Assembly (NCBI GenBank): GCA_045586385.1
Contig: JAZNAE010000033.1
Location: forward strand, 1-64,000
Direction of reading: 5' to 3'
Origin: Suilimivivens sp045586385
GTDB taxonomy: Bacteria; Bacillota; Clostridia; Lachnospirales; Lachnospiraceae
Length of the DNA: 64,000 nucleotides
Shown piece after piece: positions 50,501-59,825 of the stretch. The notes under the pieces are model-generated. The model made no database searches, was not told the origin of the DNA, and saw only the letters and a list, made by a program, of their open reading frames with translations. Each line of letters begins with the position of its first letter. The stretch's first letter is position 1. A program made the translations under genes and the position numbers.

Positions 50501-52200
50501 CAGGAAAGATGTTACGTAAGCAGTTTTATAAAGGAAACAAAATAGCATTTGGTGTTGCCGTGTTTTCGGCACTGTTTGTAGGTATGATTAATTTGATGGC
50601 ATCGTGGCTGATCCAACAGTTTGTGGATACAATCTCGGGTGTGGAAGGGGCACTTGCACTGGATGTACTTTCAGTACTTACAGCAGGACTTGTTTTATTG
50701 GTTATCGTATTCGGAATGCTGGAATACGTCTCTAAGCCGCGGTTTATGAAAAAAGCCATTCAGCAGTACAAAGAATTTGCTTTTGAAACACTGTTAAAGA
50801 AAAATATTAATACTTTTAACAAAGAGGCGGCAGCTTCCTACATATCTGCCCTGTCAAATGATGTGACAAGTATTGAAACCAACTATCTGGGAAAACAGTT
50901 TGGTCTGATTACCAGCATTGTTATGTTTTCGGGAGCATTTGCAATGATGCTTCTGTATAGCCCGCTTCTTACGCTAATTGTGGTTCTTTTGCTAATCTTA
51001 CCGGTAATAGCCTCTGCAATGGTAGGCAATAAGATGGAAACAGCGGAACTTAACGTTTCAAAGAAAAATGAGACATTGACGGATACCATTAAGGAAATTA
51101 TCGGAGGGTTTTCTGTAGTAAAAAGTTTTAAGGCGGAAAAAGAAGTTTTACAGTTTTTCCTTAACAGCAATGAAGCTGTAGAAGCAGCTAAATGCAAAAA
51201 AGAGAAAATAGGCATTATCATCGGTATTATCTCCGCAACCGCAGGGTTAATGGCACAGTTAGGTGTTTTTATCGCAGGAGCCTATCTTGCGCTGGCAGGA
51301 GAAGGCGTAACGCCCGGTATTGTAATGGCATTTGTGAATCTCATGAACTTTGTACTGCAGCCCATAGCCACATTGCCGGAAATTTTTGCAAGCCGCAAAG
51401 CATCAAAGGCCCTTATGGATAAACTTTGTGATTCCTTAAATCAAAATGTAAGCAGGGAAAAGAAAGGGGTACTTCAGAAACTTGAAAAAGGAATTACTGT
51501 GGAAAACTTATCCTTTTCTTATCAAGAGGACGAAGAGGTACTAAAAGGAATAGAATTGCAATTAGAGGCAGGGAAAAGTTATGCACTTGTGGGTGCGTCC
51601 GGCTGTGGGAAATCGACCTTTATCAATATGCTTTTATCTGCCTATGACCACTATACGGGGAATATCCGGTATGATGATTGCGAATTGCGTGATATGAGTC
51701 AGGAGGCTTTGTATGATATGGTTTCTGCTATTATGCAGAATGTAGTGATATTTAATGCATCCCTGCAGGATAATATAACCATGTTCCGCGACATTCCCGG
51801 TGAGGATGTAGAGCAGGCAATTGACGCAGCCGGATTACGTGCATTTGTTGATGAGCATGGAGATGACTATAGCTGTGGGGAAAACGGAAACCACCTCTCC
51901 GGCGGAGAAAGACAGAGAATTTCCATAGCCAGAAGTCTTTTGCGGAAGGTATCCGTGCTACTTGTAGACGAGGCTACCGCTGCGCTGGATAAGCAGACAG
52001 CGTATCAGGTGACAAATGCTATTTTGGATATTGAGAATGTAATGAAAGTGGTGATTACCCATTCGCTGGAAGAGAGCCTGCTCAAGCGGTTTGATGAAGT
52101 TATTGTTTTAAAGGCAGGCGAAGTAGTGGAAAAAGGAAGCTTTTGCGACTTGATGGAGAGAAAGGGATATTTCTATTCATTATATACAGTGGCGCAGTAA
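50497..52200 (+). CDS. ABC exporter, fused permease and ATPase
   Basis: A 567-residue half-transporter with about six membrane helices (1-310) and an ATPase domain: Walker A GASGCGKST near 366, signature LSGGERQR near 467, Walker B VLLVDEATAALD, and the H-loop THS. It should dimerise and export a peptide, lipid or drug. The 4-bp overlap with the XRE-TPR gene shows joint expression, so the regulator probably controls this exporter. Substrate unknown. Confidence 0.9.
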   Translation: MTGKMLRKQFYKGNKIAFGVAVFSALFVGMINLMASWLIQQFVDTISGVEGALALDVLSVLTAGLVLLVIVFGMLEYVSKPRFMKKAIQQYKEFAFETLLKKNINTFNKEAAASYISALSNDVTSIETNYLGKQFGLITSIVMFSGAFAMMLLYSPLLTLIVVLLLILPVIASAMVGNKMETAELNVSKKNETLTDTIKEIIGGFSVVKSFKAEKEVLQFFLNSNEAVEAAKCKKEKIGIIIGIISATAGLMAQLGVFIAGAYLALAGEGVTPGIVMAFVNLMNFVLQPIATLPEIFASRKASKALMDKLCDSLNQNVSREKKGVLQKLEKGITVENLSFSYQEDEEVLKGIELQLEAGKSYALVGASGCGKSTFINMLLSAYDHYTGNIRYDDCELRDMSQEALYDMVSAIMQNVVIFNASLQDNITMFRDIPGEDVEQAIDAAGLRAFVDEHGDDYSCGENGNHLSGGERQRISIARSLLRKVSVLLVDEATAALDKQTAYQVTNAILDIENVMKVVITHSLEESLLKRFDEVIVLKAGEVVEKGSFCDLMERKGYFYSLYTVAQ

Positions 52201-52229
52201 GAATTTAGAAAGATTTAGAGAAAAAGGTA

Positions 52230-52258
52230 TTGCTATCTATAAGTTTATGTGTTAGAAT
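52230..52258 (+). promoter_or_regulatory. Promoter of the aspartate-family operon
   Basis: TTGCTA (52230-52235) and TAGAAT (52253-52258) are 17 bp apart. Transcription would start near 52265, at the foot of the hairpin described next. Confidence 0.55.
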
Positions 52259-52331
52259 ATCCCTCGGTGACGAACATGTGTCTTTGCTAGAAAGACAATC
52301 GAAAACATTTGTCCGTCGCAGAGGGATTTTT
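52259..52331 (+). terminator. Rod-like terminator hairpin in the leader of the aspartate-family operon
   Basis: ATCCCTC (52259-52265) pairs with GAGGGAT (52321-52327), and the inner strands (GTGACGAACATGTG with CATTTGTCCGTCGC) continue the helix with about three mismatches. A small GTCTTT-GCTAG-AAAGAC hairpin caps it, and a T run follows. It lies between a promoter and the ACT-protein gene 22 bp downstream, so it may be an attenuator for the operon as well as the terminator of the ABC gene. Confidence 0.7.
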
Positions 52332-52353
52332 GTATGGGCTTATGAGGTAGCTT

Positions 52354-52791
52354 ATGGGAAAACGATATTATGTGGTAAAGGAAGCGGCGGTACCGGAAGT
52401 GCTCCTTAAGGTAGTGGAAGCGAAGAAACTTTTAGATTCCGGAAAGGTAACTACCATTAATGAAGCAGCTGACCAGGTGGGAATCAGCCGGAGTTCCTTT
52501 TATAAGTACAAAGAAGATATATTTGAATTTCATGAGCATTCCCAGGGAACAACGATTACACTGACGTTCCAGATGGAGGATGAACCGGGACTTTTATCCG
52601 ATGTGCTGAAAATTATAGCAGGATTTGGGGCAAACATTCTGACCATTCATCAGAGCATTCCGATTAGTGGTGTTGCATCTTTAAGTCTTAGCGTACAGGT
52701 ACTTCCCACAACAGGAAATGTTTCGGAGATGCTGGAGGCTTTGGAAGGACACCGGGGAGTACGGAAAGTAAAAATATTAGCCAAAGAATAG
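52354..52791 (+). CDS. ACT-domain regulatory protein, UPF0735/PheB type
   Basis: A 145-residue protein with an N-terminal helix-turn-helix-like region (TINEAADQVGISRSSFYKYK) and a C-terminal ACT amino-acid-binding domain (TITLTFQMEDEPGLLSDVLK). It matches the UPF0735/PheB proteins found beside hom and thr genes in Firmicutes. It probably senses an amino acid for the hom-apgM-lysC genes that follow. GAGGTAG precedes the ATG. Confidence 0.88.
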   Translation: MGKRYYVVKEAAVPEVLLKVVEAKKLLDSGKVTTINEAADQVGISRSSFYKYKEDIFEFHEHSQGTTITLTFQMEDEPGLLSDVLKIIAGFGANILTIHQSIPISGVASLSLSVQVLPTTGNVSEMLEALEGHRGVRKVKILAKE

Positions 52792-52821
52792 GCAATAGGA
52801 TAAAGAAGAAGGAGAGATATT

Positions 52822-54021
52822 ATGATTCAGGTAGCAGTTTTTGGATACGGCACAGTAGGAAGCGGTGTTGTAGAAGTAATCGAAAAGAACAAAGCAGAAA
52901 TTAATAAGAAAGCAGGGGAAGCGTTAAATGTTAAGTACATATTGGATTTAAGAGATTTTCCCGGCGATCCTTATGAAAATAAAGTGGTTCATGACGTGGA
53001 GGTAATTTTAAACGACCCGGAAGTGCAGATTATCTGTGAGACGATGGGAGGACTTAAGCCGGCCTATGATTATACAAAGAGAGCACTTTTGGCAGGTAAG
53101 AGCGTGTGTACGTCCAATAAGGAACTTGTGGCAGCACATGGTCCGGAACTGATTCAGATGGCTCATGACAATCAGTGTAATTATTTATTTGAGGCAAGTG
53201 TAGGTGGCGGTATTCCGATTATCCGTCCCATTAACTATTGCTTGACAGCAGAAAAGATTGATGCCATTACAGGTATTTTAAACGGAACCACCAACTATAT
53301 TTTAACTAAGATGGAAAAAGAAGGTGCCGATTTTGCAGATGTGCTTAAGGAGGCCCAAGAAAAAGGATATGCGGAAAGAAATCCCGAAGCAGACGTGGAA
53401 GGTTATGATGCATGCCGTAAGATAGCAATTCTTTCTTCCCTTATGTGTGGTAAGACTGTAAATTATGAAGATATTTATACAGAAGGAATTACAAAGATAA
53501 CTTCAACCGATTTTATATACGCAAAGGCTATGAATAAGACCATTAAGCTTCTGGCACAGAGTAAGGAAGAGGATGGTAAGTTTTATGCCATAGTATCTCC
53601 TTGCATGATTGGAAAGGATCATCCTCTTTCCATGGTAAATGATGTGTTTAATGCAGTATTTGTCCACGGAAATATGTTAGGAGACTCCATGTATTACGGA
53701 AGAGGAGCAGGAAAGCTTCCTACAGCAAGTGCAGTAGTTTCTGATGTAGTAGACTGTGCAAGACATATCGGCAAAGAAATAATGTGTTTCTGGGATGCAG
53801 AAAAAGTGTCTCTTGCAGGAATCGAACAGGCAAGCAGAAAGTTCTTCGTAAGAGTTTCCGCGGATAAAGAAAAGGAAGCAATTGCAGTATTCGAAAGCGT
53901 TGCAGTTGTTGAAGCTGATGTTGCCGGAGAATTTGCGTTTGTAACAGATGTTATGACAGAAAAGACATTTAATGAGAAGGCTGAAAAAGTAGGTATCATC
54001 AGCAGAATCAGAATGGAATAA
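52822..54021 (+). CDS. hom: Homoserine dehydrogenase
   Basis: This 399-residue enzyme reduces aspartate semialdehyde to homoserine. VAVFGYGTVGSGVVEVIEKN is the NAD(P) site; TSNKELVAAHG, EASVGGGIPIIRPI and ILNGTTNYILTKME are the catalytic region. The C-terminus (FFVRVSADKEKEAIAVFESV) looks like a shortened ACT domain, so threonine feedback may be altered. It follows the ACT protein and precedes an apgM-like gene and lysC, all for the threonine/methionine branch. Confidence 0.95.
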   Translation: MIQVAVFGYGTVGSGVVEVIEKNKAEINKKAGEALNVKYILDLRDFPGDPYENKVVHDVEVILNDPEVQIICETMGGLKPAYDYTKRALLAGKSVCTSNKELVAAHGPELIQMAHDNQCNYLFEASVGGGIPIIRPINYCLTAEKIDAITGILNGTTNYILTKMEKEGADFADVLKEAQEKGYAERNPEADVEGYDACRKIAILSSLMCGKTVNYEDIYTEGITKITSTDFIYAKAMNKTIKLLAQSKEEDGKFYAIVSPCMIGKDHPLSMVNDVFNAVFVHGNMLGDSMYYGRGAGKLPTASAVVSDVVDCARHIGKEIMCFWDAEKVSLAGIEQASRKFFVRVSADKEKEAIAVFESVAVVEADVAGEFAFVTDVMTEKTFNEKAEKVGIISRIRME

Positions 54022-54044
54022 TTTGGCCTGAAAGGAAATGAGAA

Positions 54045-55253
54045 ATGAGCAACAAAAAATATGTGATTGTCTTAGGCGATGGAATGGCAGATGAGCCGAT
54101 AGAGAAGCTTGGCGGTAAGACACCACTTGAGTATGCAAATACACCTACTTTAGATAGGTTAAGTAAATTGTCTGAAGTCGGTATGGTACATACCATTCCG
54201 GAGGGGATGAGTCCGGGGTCCGATACAGCGAATCTTTCCGTGCTTGGATATGATCCCAAGATGTATTATTCGGGACGTTCACCATTGGAGGCACTTAGCA
54301 TCGGGGTTCCCATGAAGGATTCTGATATTGCCCTTCGCTGTAATATTGTTACGATTTCAGAGGAAGATGTACCTTTTGAACAGCAGACCATTATCGATCA
54401 CAGTTCCGGAGAAATCAGCACGGAGGATTGTGCGGTACTTTTGGAAGCGGTAAAGAAAGAATTGCAGGATGAAACCTATCAGTTTTATGTGGGAACCAGT
54501 TATCGTCATTGCCTTATCTGGGATAATGGAGAAGTGATGAAACTTTCCCAGCCCCATGATGTGTTAGGACAGGTAATCGGACAGTATTTACCTGCCGATG
54601 AGCATCTGCTTTACATGATGAAAAAGAGTTATGAAATATTAAAGGATCATCCTTTAAATATAGAAAGAAAAAAACAGGGATTAAATCCTGCCAATTGCTG
54701 TTGGTTTTGGGGTGCCGGAACTAAGCCTTCCCTTTCTTCCTTTGAGGAAAAGAATGGGTTAAAAGGTATGATGGTTTCTGCAGTTGACTTGCTGAAAGGT
54801 ATTGCAGTAGGTGCCGGTATGGGAGTGGCAACGGTAGAAGGCGCCAACGGCGGACTCCATACTAATTACGAAGGTAAGGTACAGGCAGCAGTAGATGCGT
54901 TAAAAGGTGAATATGATTTTGTCTATATCCATGTAGAGGCACCCGATGAAATGGGGCATCAGGGAAGTGTAGAGAAAAAAGTACAAGCCATTGAGTATCT
55001 TGATAGTCGGGTCATTGCACCGCTCACCAAAGCACTGGATGAAAGTGCTATGCCGTACAGACTGCTTGTGCTTCCGGATCATCCTACGCCTATCCGTATC
55101 AGAACCCATAGTGCGGATAGCGTACCTTATCTGCTATATGACAGTATGGATTTGAAATCAGGTGATAAGAATTATAGTGAAAAAGAAGCGCGTGAGAGCG
55201 GCATCTTTTGTGAAAAGGGTCATACATTGATCGATATATTGTTTGAGAAATAA
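54045..55253 (+). CDS. ApgM-like phosphotransferase, candidate alternative homoserine kinase
   Basis: A 402-residue alkaline-phosphatase-superfamily protein of the archaeal-type cofactor-independent phosphoglycerate mutase (ApgM) group: VIVLGDGMADEP at the start, MSPGSDTANLSVLGYDP with the active Ser near 65, FVYIHVEAPDEMGHQGSVE, and LPDHPTPIRIRTHSAD with metal ligands. Beside hom and lysC, this group has been proposed to act as homoserine kinase instead of glycolytic mutase. No thrB or thrC is adjacent. The kinase role is inference. Confidence 0.82.
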   Translation: MSNKKYVIVLGDGMADEPIEKLGGKTPLEYANTPTLDRLSKLSEVGMVHTIPEGMSPGSDTANLSVLGYDPKMYYSGRSPLEALSIGVPMKDSDIALRCNIVTISEEDVPFEQQTIIDHSSGEISTEDCAVLLEAVKKELQDETYQFYVGTSYRHCLIWDNGEVMKLSQPHDVLGQVIGQYLPADEHLLYMMKKSYEILKDHPLNIERKKQGLNPANCCWFWGAGTKPSLSSFEEKNGLKGMMVSAVDLLKGIAVGAGMGVATVEGANGGLHTNYEGKVQAAVDALKGEYDFVYIHVEAPDEMGHQGSVEKKVQAIEYLDSRVIAPLTKALDESAMPYRLLVLPDHPTPIRIRTHSADSVPYLLYDSMDLKSGDKNYSEKEARESGIFCEKGHTLIDILFEK

Positions 55254-55274
55254 ATATTGAGGAGAATTAGGATT

Positions 55275-56594
55275 ATGAAAAAAGTAGTAAAGTTTGGAGG
55301 AAGTTCCCTTGCCAGTGCAGATCAGTTTAAGAAGGTAGCGGACATTATCCATGCAGATAAGGAGAGACGCTATGTGGTGCCTTCTGCACCGGGTAAAAGA
55401 TACTCCGCAGATACAAAAGTGACAGATATGTTGTACGGATGCTACCATTTGGCAGAAGCAGGAAAAGATTTTAAAAAGGAACTGGCTGCGATTGAAGCAC
55501 GCTATCAGGAAATTATAGATGGGTTAGGTCTTTCCCTTTCTTTAAAGGATGAGTTTAAAACAATCGAAAAAGATTTTAAAGAAAAAGCCGGCGAAAACTA
55601 TGCAGCTTCCAGAGGAGAATATTTAAACGGTATTATTATGGCAAATTATCTGGGATTTGAATTTGTGGATGCAGCCCAGGTTATCCGGTTTAAAGACAAC
55701 GGCGAGTTTGATTCTGAACTGACAAACGATATTTTGAAACAGTATCTGGCAGATAAGAAGAATATTGTTATTCCCGGATTTTATGGTGCTTATGAGAACG
55801 GTGTGGTTAAAACATTTTCCAGAGGCGGTTCTGATATTACAGGTTCCATTGTGGCAAGAGCAATTAAGGCAGATGTATATGAAAACTGGACTGATGTTTC
55901 AGGAATTTTAGTTGCAGATCCCAGAATTATTGAGAATCCGCAACCTATTGATACTGTTACTTACAGAGAACTTCGCGAACTTTCCTATATGGGCTTTAGT
56001 GTGTTGCACGAAGATGCTATCTTCCCTGTAAGAAGAGAAGGTATTCCGATTAATATCCGTAATACTAATAAGCCGGAAGATAACGGTACATGGATTGTGG
56101 AAAGTACTTGCCAGAAATCTAAATATGTAATTACCGGTATTGCGGGAAAGAAAGGATTCTGTTCGGTTAATATTGAAAAGGAACAGATGAATACAGAAAT
56201 CGGCTTCGGAAGAAAGGTTCTGCAGGCATTTGAAGACTACGGTATTTCTTTTGAGCATGTTCCTTCCGGAATTGATACTATGACGGTATTCGTACATCAG
56301 GATGAATTCATGCATAAAGAGCAGAAAGTGGTTTCCGCTATTCACAGATTGGCAGATCCTGATGCCATTGATATCGAAGCAGACCTTGCACTGATTGCAG
56401 TAGTGGGACGCGGTATGAAATCCACAAGAGGTACTGCCGGACGTATCTTTTCAGCACTGGCACATGCCAATGTCAATGTTAAGATGATTGACCAGGGGTC
56501 CAGCGAGCTTAATATCATTATCGGTGTGGCAAACAATGACTTTGAAGATGCTATCAAGGCAATTTATGATATTTTTGTAGTATCACAACTTTAA
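55275..56594 (+). CDS. lysC: Aspartate kinase
   Basis: A 439-residue aspartokinase: KFGGSSLASADQFK at the start, YAASRGEYLNGIIMANYLGF, TFSRGGSDITGSIVARA, then two ACT domains (about 300-439) for amino-acid feedback. It makes aspartyl phosphate, the first step to lysine, threonine and methionine. ATG 55275 follows GAGGAG; the frame opens at 55257. It is the last gene of the ACT-hom-apgM operon and is followed by a terminator. Confidence 0.95.
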   Translation: MKKVVKFGGSSLASADQFKKVADIIHADKERRYVVPSAPGKRYSADTKVTDMLYGCYHLAEAGKDFKKELAAIEARYQEIIDGLGLSLSLKDEFKTIEKDFKEKAGENYAASRGEYLNGIIMANYLGFEFVDAAQVIRFKDNGEFDSELTNDILKQYLADKKNIVIPGFYGAYENGVVKTFSRGGSDITGSIVARAIKADVYENWTDVSGILVADPRIIENPQPIDTVTYRELRELSYMGFSVLHEDAIFPVRREGIPINIRNTNKPEDNGTWIVESTCQKSKYVITGIAGKKGFCSVNIEKEQMNTEIGFGRKVLQAFEDYGISFEHVPSGIDTMTVFVHQDEFMHKEQKVVSAIHRLADPDAIDIEADLALIAVVGRGMKSTRGTAGRIFSALAHANVNVKMIDQGSSELNIIIGVANNDFEDAIKAIYDIFVVSQL

Positions 56595-56628
56595 ATGATA
56601 GCAGAAATTAAGAATGGAGTAAAAAATT

Positions 56629-56662
56629 AAGGGCAGGCCTGAGAGGGGCTGCCCTTATTGTT
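56629..56662 (+). terminator. Terminator between convergent genes
   Basis: AAGGGCAG and CTGCCCTT are exact complements around a 12-base loop, followed by ATTGTTT on plus and, on minus, by TTAATTTTTT. Confidence 0.82.
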
Positions 56663-56671
56663 TGGTTATGG

Positions 56672-57529
56672 TTAGTAAAGCGATACAATCATTTCTTCAA
56701 ATGCAACGTTTTCATCCCATAAATATTCCAAGTATTGTTTTGCAGGTTCGATTCTTTCGGAAGTAGAGGAAAATACATAAATGGGAACATAGGATGAATA
56801 ATCATCTGTTTTGGTGTTAAAAGGTGCACCTGTCATATAGATTCCTACGGGAATAGGTTCCTTCATTCCTTCCGGAGAACGATGGTTTTCTGATTCAATG
56901 GCTGCTTCCTCTATGGTCATGGAATTGATTTTATCATAGATGGCATGCAGTTCGACCAGTTTTTCTTCGGATGCTTCCGAAGCTCTTACGGGAGCATAAT
57001 CGATGTAATAAATGTTTCCTTCATATTTCGTCAGTTCTTCCTCTGTTAATACGGTTCGAAGGTCTCTGATGACTTCATTACAGCCGAAGTTGTAGCATAC
57101 CTGTGAATCGACAATCATGGAGTCTAAATCACCCGACTGGACAAGTGCAACTATTTTTTGGAAGTTTGCCATACTGAAGTTGGAGTTGTCAAGGTAGGAG
57201 AATGTAGCATCTGTATCGATTGCACATTCATAATTTTCCATATCTAATTCGGCATATTCTCCAAAGGAAGACTCCAGTAAATCACCGCTTAAATAATTAT
57301 TGTTTAGCATGACACAATAAAAGTTAAAATCTTTTTGGGTAACAATGTCATGAATCAGGCTGCCGGCGATAATCAGGATAATAATGGCGACAGCGGTATG
57401 TACCTTATAATAATCCCAAAAGTAGGATAATTTCCCTTTTATGGTCATGTCTTTTATTTTTTGATGCTCTCTGCGGATTTCGTCATTGACTCCGCGATAG
57501 GGTTTTTCTTTTCGTTCTTTTTTGCTCAT
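56672..57529 (-). CDS. Single-pass membrane protein, unknown function
   Basis: A 285-residue minus-strand product. A charged N-terminus (MSKKERKEKPYRGVNDEIRR) and one membrane segment (about 48-66) precede a large outer domain with an alpha/beta pattern (NFYCVMLNNNYLSGDLLESS; FQKIVALVQSGDLDSMIVDS). The pattern of residues is a little like extracellular solute-binding proteins, but I cannot assign a family. It starts at an ATG with an AAGGAAA site on the minus strand. Confidence 0.72.
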   Translation of the reverse strand: MSKKERKEKPYRGVNDEIRREHQKIKDMTIKGKLSYFWDYYKVHTAVAIIILIIAGSLIHDIVTQKDFNFYCVMLNNNYLSGDLLESSFGEYAELDMENYECAIDTDATFSYLDNSNFSMANFQKIVALVQSGDLDSMIVDSQVCYNFGCNEVIRDLRTVLTEEELTKYEGNIYYIDYAPVRASEASEEKLVELHAIYDKINSMTIEEAAIESENHRSPEGMKEPIPVGIYMTGAPFNTKTDDYSSYVPIYVFSSTSERIEPAKQYLEYLWDENVAFEEMIVSLY

Positions 57530-57696
57530 AAAAATTTATTTCCTTTTTGACTTGATTAAATTGTCCGAGTATATTACAATACTCACAATATTAATCATAG
57601 CGGCAAAAAAATGTGCTGTCAATGAAACAAAAATGTATTCTCTAAAAATATAGTGAACAAGTTATAAAAAATTTGTGTTTTTATCGGATAAATTTG

Positions 57697-57750
57697 TGGA
57701 AACGTTTACATAACGTTTCTCTTGAAAGTTCTTGAGAAATATACTATCAT
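57697..57750 (+). promoter_or_regulatory. Candidate CcpA site (cre) and promoter upstream of the guaB unit
   Basis: TGGAAACGTTTACA (57697-57710) matches the cre consensus TGWNANCGNTNWCA at all fixed positions but one (G for W). A promoter TTGAAA (57722-57727) with TATCAT (57745-57750), 17 bp apart, lies just downstream. A cre upstream of the -35 usually activates. It could also repress the divergent membrane-protein gene. Confidence 0.5.
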
Positions 57751-57815
57751 TATATTATTATACATTTTTATAAGATCGGGTGTATGATATCGAATGGGAA
57801 AGGGATGTAATTAGA

Positions 57816-58310
57816 ATGAACGAGACATATGTAGAAGTATTAATTAAAAAGAAAACCCCTGTATATATGATATTACTTAAATTTGTTACAATTATGTTAA
57901 CAGTATGTTTTGCCCTAGTGGGATTTGTTTTTATGCCGGCATGGATTATCGCAGTGGTAATCGGAATTGCCGCTTATTTTATTTATATGAATTCTGATAT
58001 TGAATATGAATATTTATACGTAGATAAGGAACTTACCGTGGACAAGATTATGATGAAAAGCTCCAGAAAGCGTATAGCAAGTTTTGATATGAGTAAGATG
58101 GAAATTATGGCACCGATAAAATCCTATCATTTGGATAATTATAAGAACAGAACCGATAAAACTACAGATTACAGCTGCGGCGAAGAAATGCAACCGGATA
58201 AGAGGTATGTATTTTATTATGACGGCACACAGAGAATTATATTTGAGCCCGATGAGGAAATGGTAAAAGCAATTCAGATGGGTGCACCCCGTAAGGTGTT
58301 TAAAGACTAG
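57816..58310 (+). CDS. Small membrane protein, DUF6106-like
   Basis: A 164-residue protein with two membrane helices (about 20-60) and a C-terminal beta-rich cytoplasmic domain (YEYLYVDKELTVDKIMMKSS; RYVFYYDGTQRIIFEPDEEM). It resembles the DUF6106/YcxB-like proteins of Clostridia, which have no known role; I am not certain of the family number. ATG 57816 follows AAAGGG. It lies 44 bp before guaB and is probably cotranscribed with it. Confidence 0.75.
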   Translation: MNETYVEVLIKKKTPVYMILLKFVTIMLTVCFALVGFVFMPAWIIAVVIGIAAYFIYMNSDIEYEYLYVDKELTVDKIMMKSSRKRIASFDMSKMEIMAPIKSYHLDNYKNRTDKTTDYSCGEEMQPDKRYVFYYDGTQRIIFEPDEEMVKAIQMGAPRKVFKD

Positions 58311-58354
58311 GTAGTAATTAATTTTAAATATATATTCATACAGGAGGAGAGAAA

Positions 58355-59809
58355 ATGGGTCACATAATTGGTGAAGGAATTACTTTTGACGATGTGCTAC
58401 TTCAGCCCAGTTATTCAAATGTTATTCCAAACGAAGTGGATTTGACAACGTGGTTAACACCCAAAATCAAACTGAACATTCCGATGATGAGTGCAGGAAT
58501 GGATACTGTAACAGAACACAGAATGGCAATTGCCATGGCAAGACAAGGTGGAATCGGTATTATCCACAAAAATATGTCCATCGAAGCACAGGCAGAAGAG
58601 GTAGATAAAGTAAAACGTTCAGAAAACGGAGTTATAACAGATCCTTTTTCATTGACTCCCGAGCACACACTTGCGGATGCAGATGCACTGATGGGCAAAT
58701 TCAGAATCTCCGGTGTGCCCATTACGGAAGGCCGTAAGTTGGTAGGTATTATTACCAACAGAGATTTGAAATTTGAAACAGATTTTACCAAGAAAATTAA
58801 AGAATCTATGACTTCAGAAGGACTTATTACCGCGAAGGAAGGTATCACTTTAGAAGAAGCAAAGCAGATTTTAGGAAAAGCAAGAAAAGAAAAGTTACCT
58901 ATTGTAGATGATGACTATAATTTAGTAGGGCTCATTACCATTAAGGATATCGAAAAAACAATTAAGTATCCTTTGGCAGCAAAGGATGCACAGGGAAGAC
59001 TTCTCTGTGGTGCAGGTGTGGGTATTACCGCAAATGTACTTGACAGAGTGGCAGCACTTGTGGCGGCTAAGGTAGACGTTATCGTTTTAGACAGTGCACA
59101 CGGACATTCCCAGAATGTAATCAACTGTGTAAAGATGGTAAAAGAAAAATATCCTGACCTGCAGGTGATTGCAGGTAATGTGGCAACCGGTGAAGCGACA
59201 AGGGCGCTTATTGAAGCCGGTGCAGATGCAGTTAAGGTAGGTATCGGTCCCGGTTCCATCTGTACCACCAGAATCGTAGCAGGTATTGGTGTTCCACAGA
59301 TTTCCGCAATTATGGATTGTTACGAAGTGGCAAAAGAATATAACATTCCGATTATTGCAGACGGCGGTATCAAATATTCAGGTGATATGACTAAGGCGAT
59401 TGCTGCAGGCGGAAATGTCTGTATGATGGGAAGCATTTTTGCAGGTTGCGATGAGAGTCCCGGAACATTTGAATTATATCAGGGACGTAAGTATAAAGTA
59501 TACCGTGGTATGGGTTCTATTGCAGCAATGGAAAACGGAAGTAAAGACCGTTATTTCCAGGAAAATGCAAAGAAGCTTGTACCGGAAGGTGTAGAAGGAC
59601 GTGTAGCATACAAGGGTACAGTAGAAGACACTGTATTCCAACTTCTCGGAGGTCTCCGTTCCGGTATGGGATACTGTGGTACACATAACATTGAAGAATT
59701 AAAGCAGAACGGTAAGTTCATTAAGATTTCGGCTGCTTCCTTAAAAGAGAGCCATCCTCACGATATTCATATTACAAAAGAGGCACCTAATTATAGTGTC
59801 GATGAATAA
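58355..59809 (+). CDS. guaB: Inosine-5'-monophosphate dehydrogenase
   Basis: This 484-residue enzyme oxidises IMP to XMP, the committed step to GMP. EGITFDDVLLQPSYSNVIP opens the barrel; two CBS domains lie at about 90-205; GIGPGSICTTRIVAGIG carries the catalytic Cys near 302; GYCGTHNIEEL is the flap end. GGAGGAG precedes the ATG. No guaA is adjacent. Confidence 0.96.
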   Translation: MGHIIGEGITFDDVLLQPSYSNVIPNEVDLTTWLTPKIKLNIPMMSAGMDTVTEHRMAIAMARQGGIGIIHKNMSIEAQAEEVDKVKRSENGVITDPFSLTPEHTLADADALMGKFRISGVPITEGRKLVGIITNRDLKFETDFTKKIKESMTSEGLITAKEGITLEEAKQILGKARKEKLPIVDDDYNLVGLITIKDIEKTIKYPLAAKDAQGRLLCGAGVGITANVLDRVAALVAAKVDVIVLDSAHGHSQNVINCVKMVKEKYPDLQVIAGNVATGEATRALIEAGADAVKVGIGPGSICTTRIVAGIGVPQISAIMDCYEVAKEYNIPIIADGGIKYSGDMTKAIAAGGNVCMMGSIFAGCDESPGTFELYQGRKYKVYRGMGSIAAMENGSKDRYFQENAKKLVPEGVEGRVAYKGTVEDTVFQLLGGLRSGMGYCGTHNIEELKQNGKFIKISAASLKESHPHDIHITKEAPNYSVDE

Positions 59810-59825
59810 GTGAAAGGAGACATCT

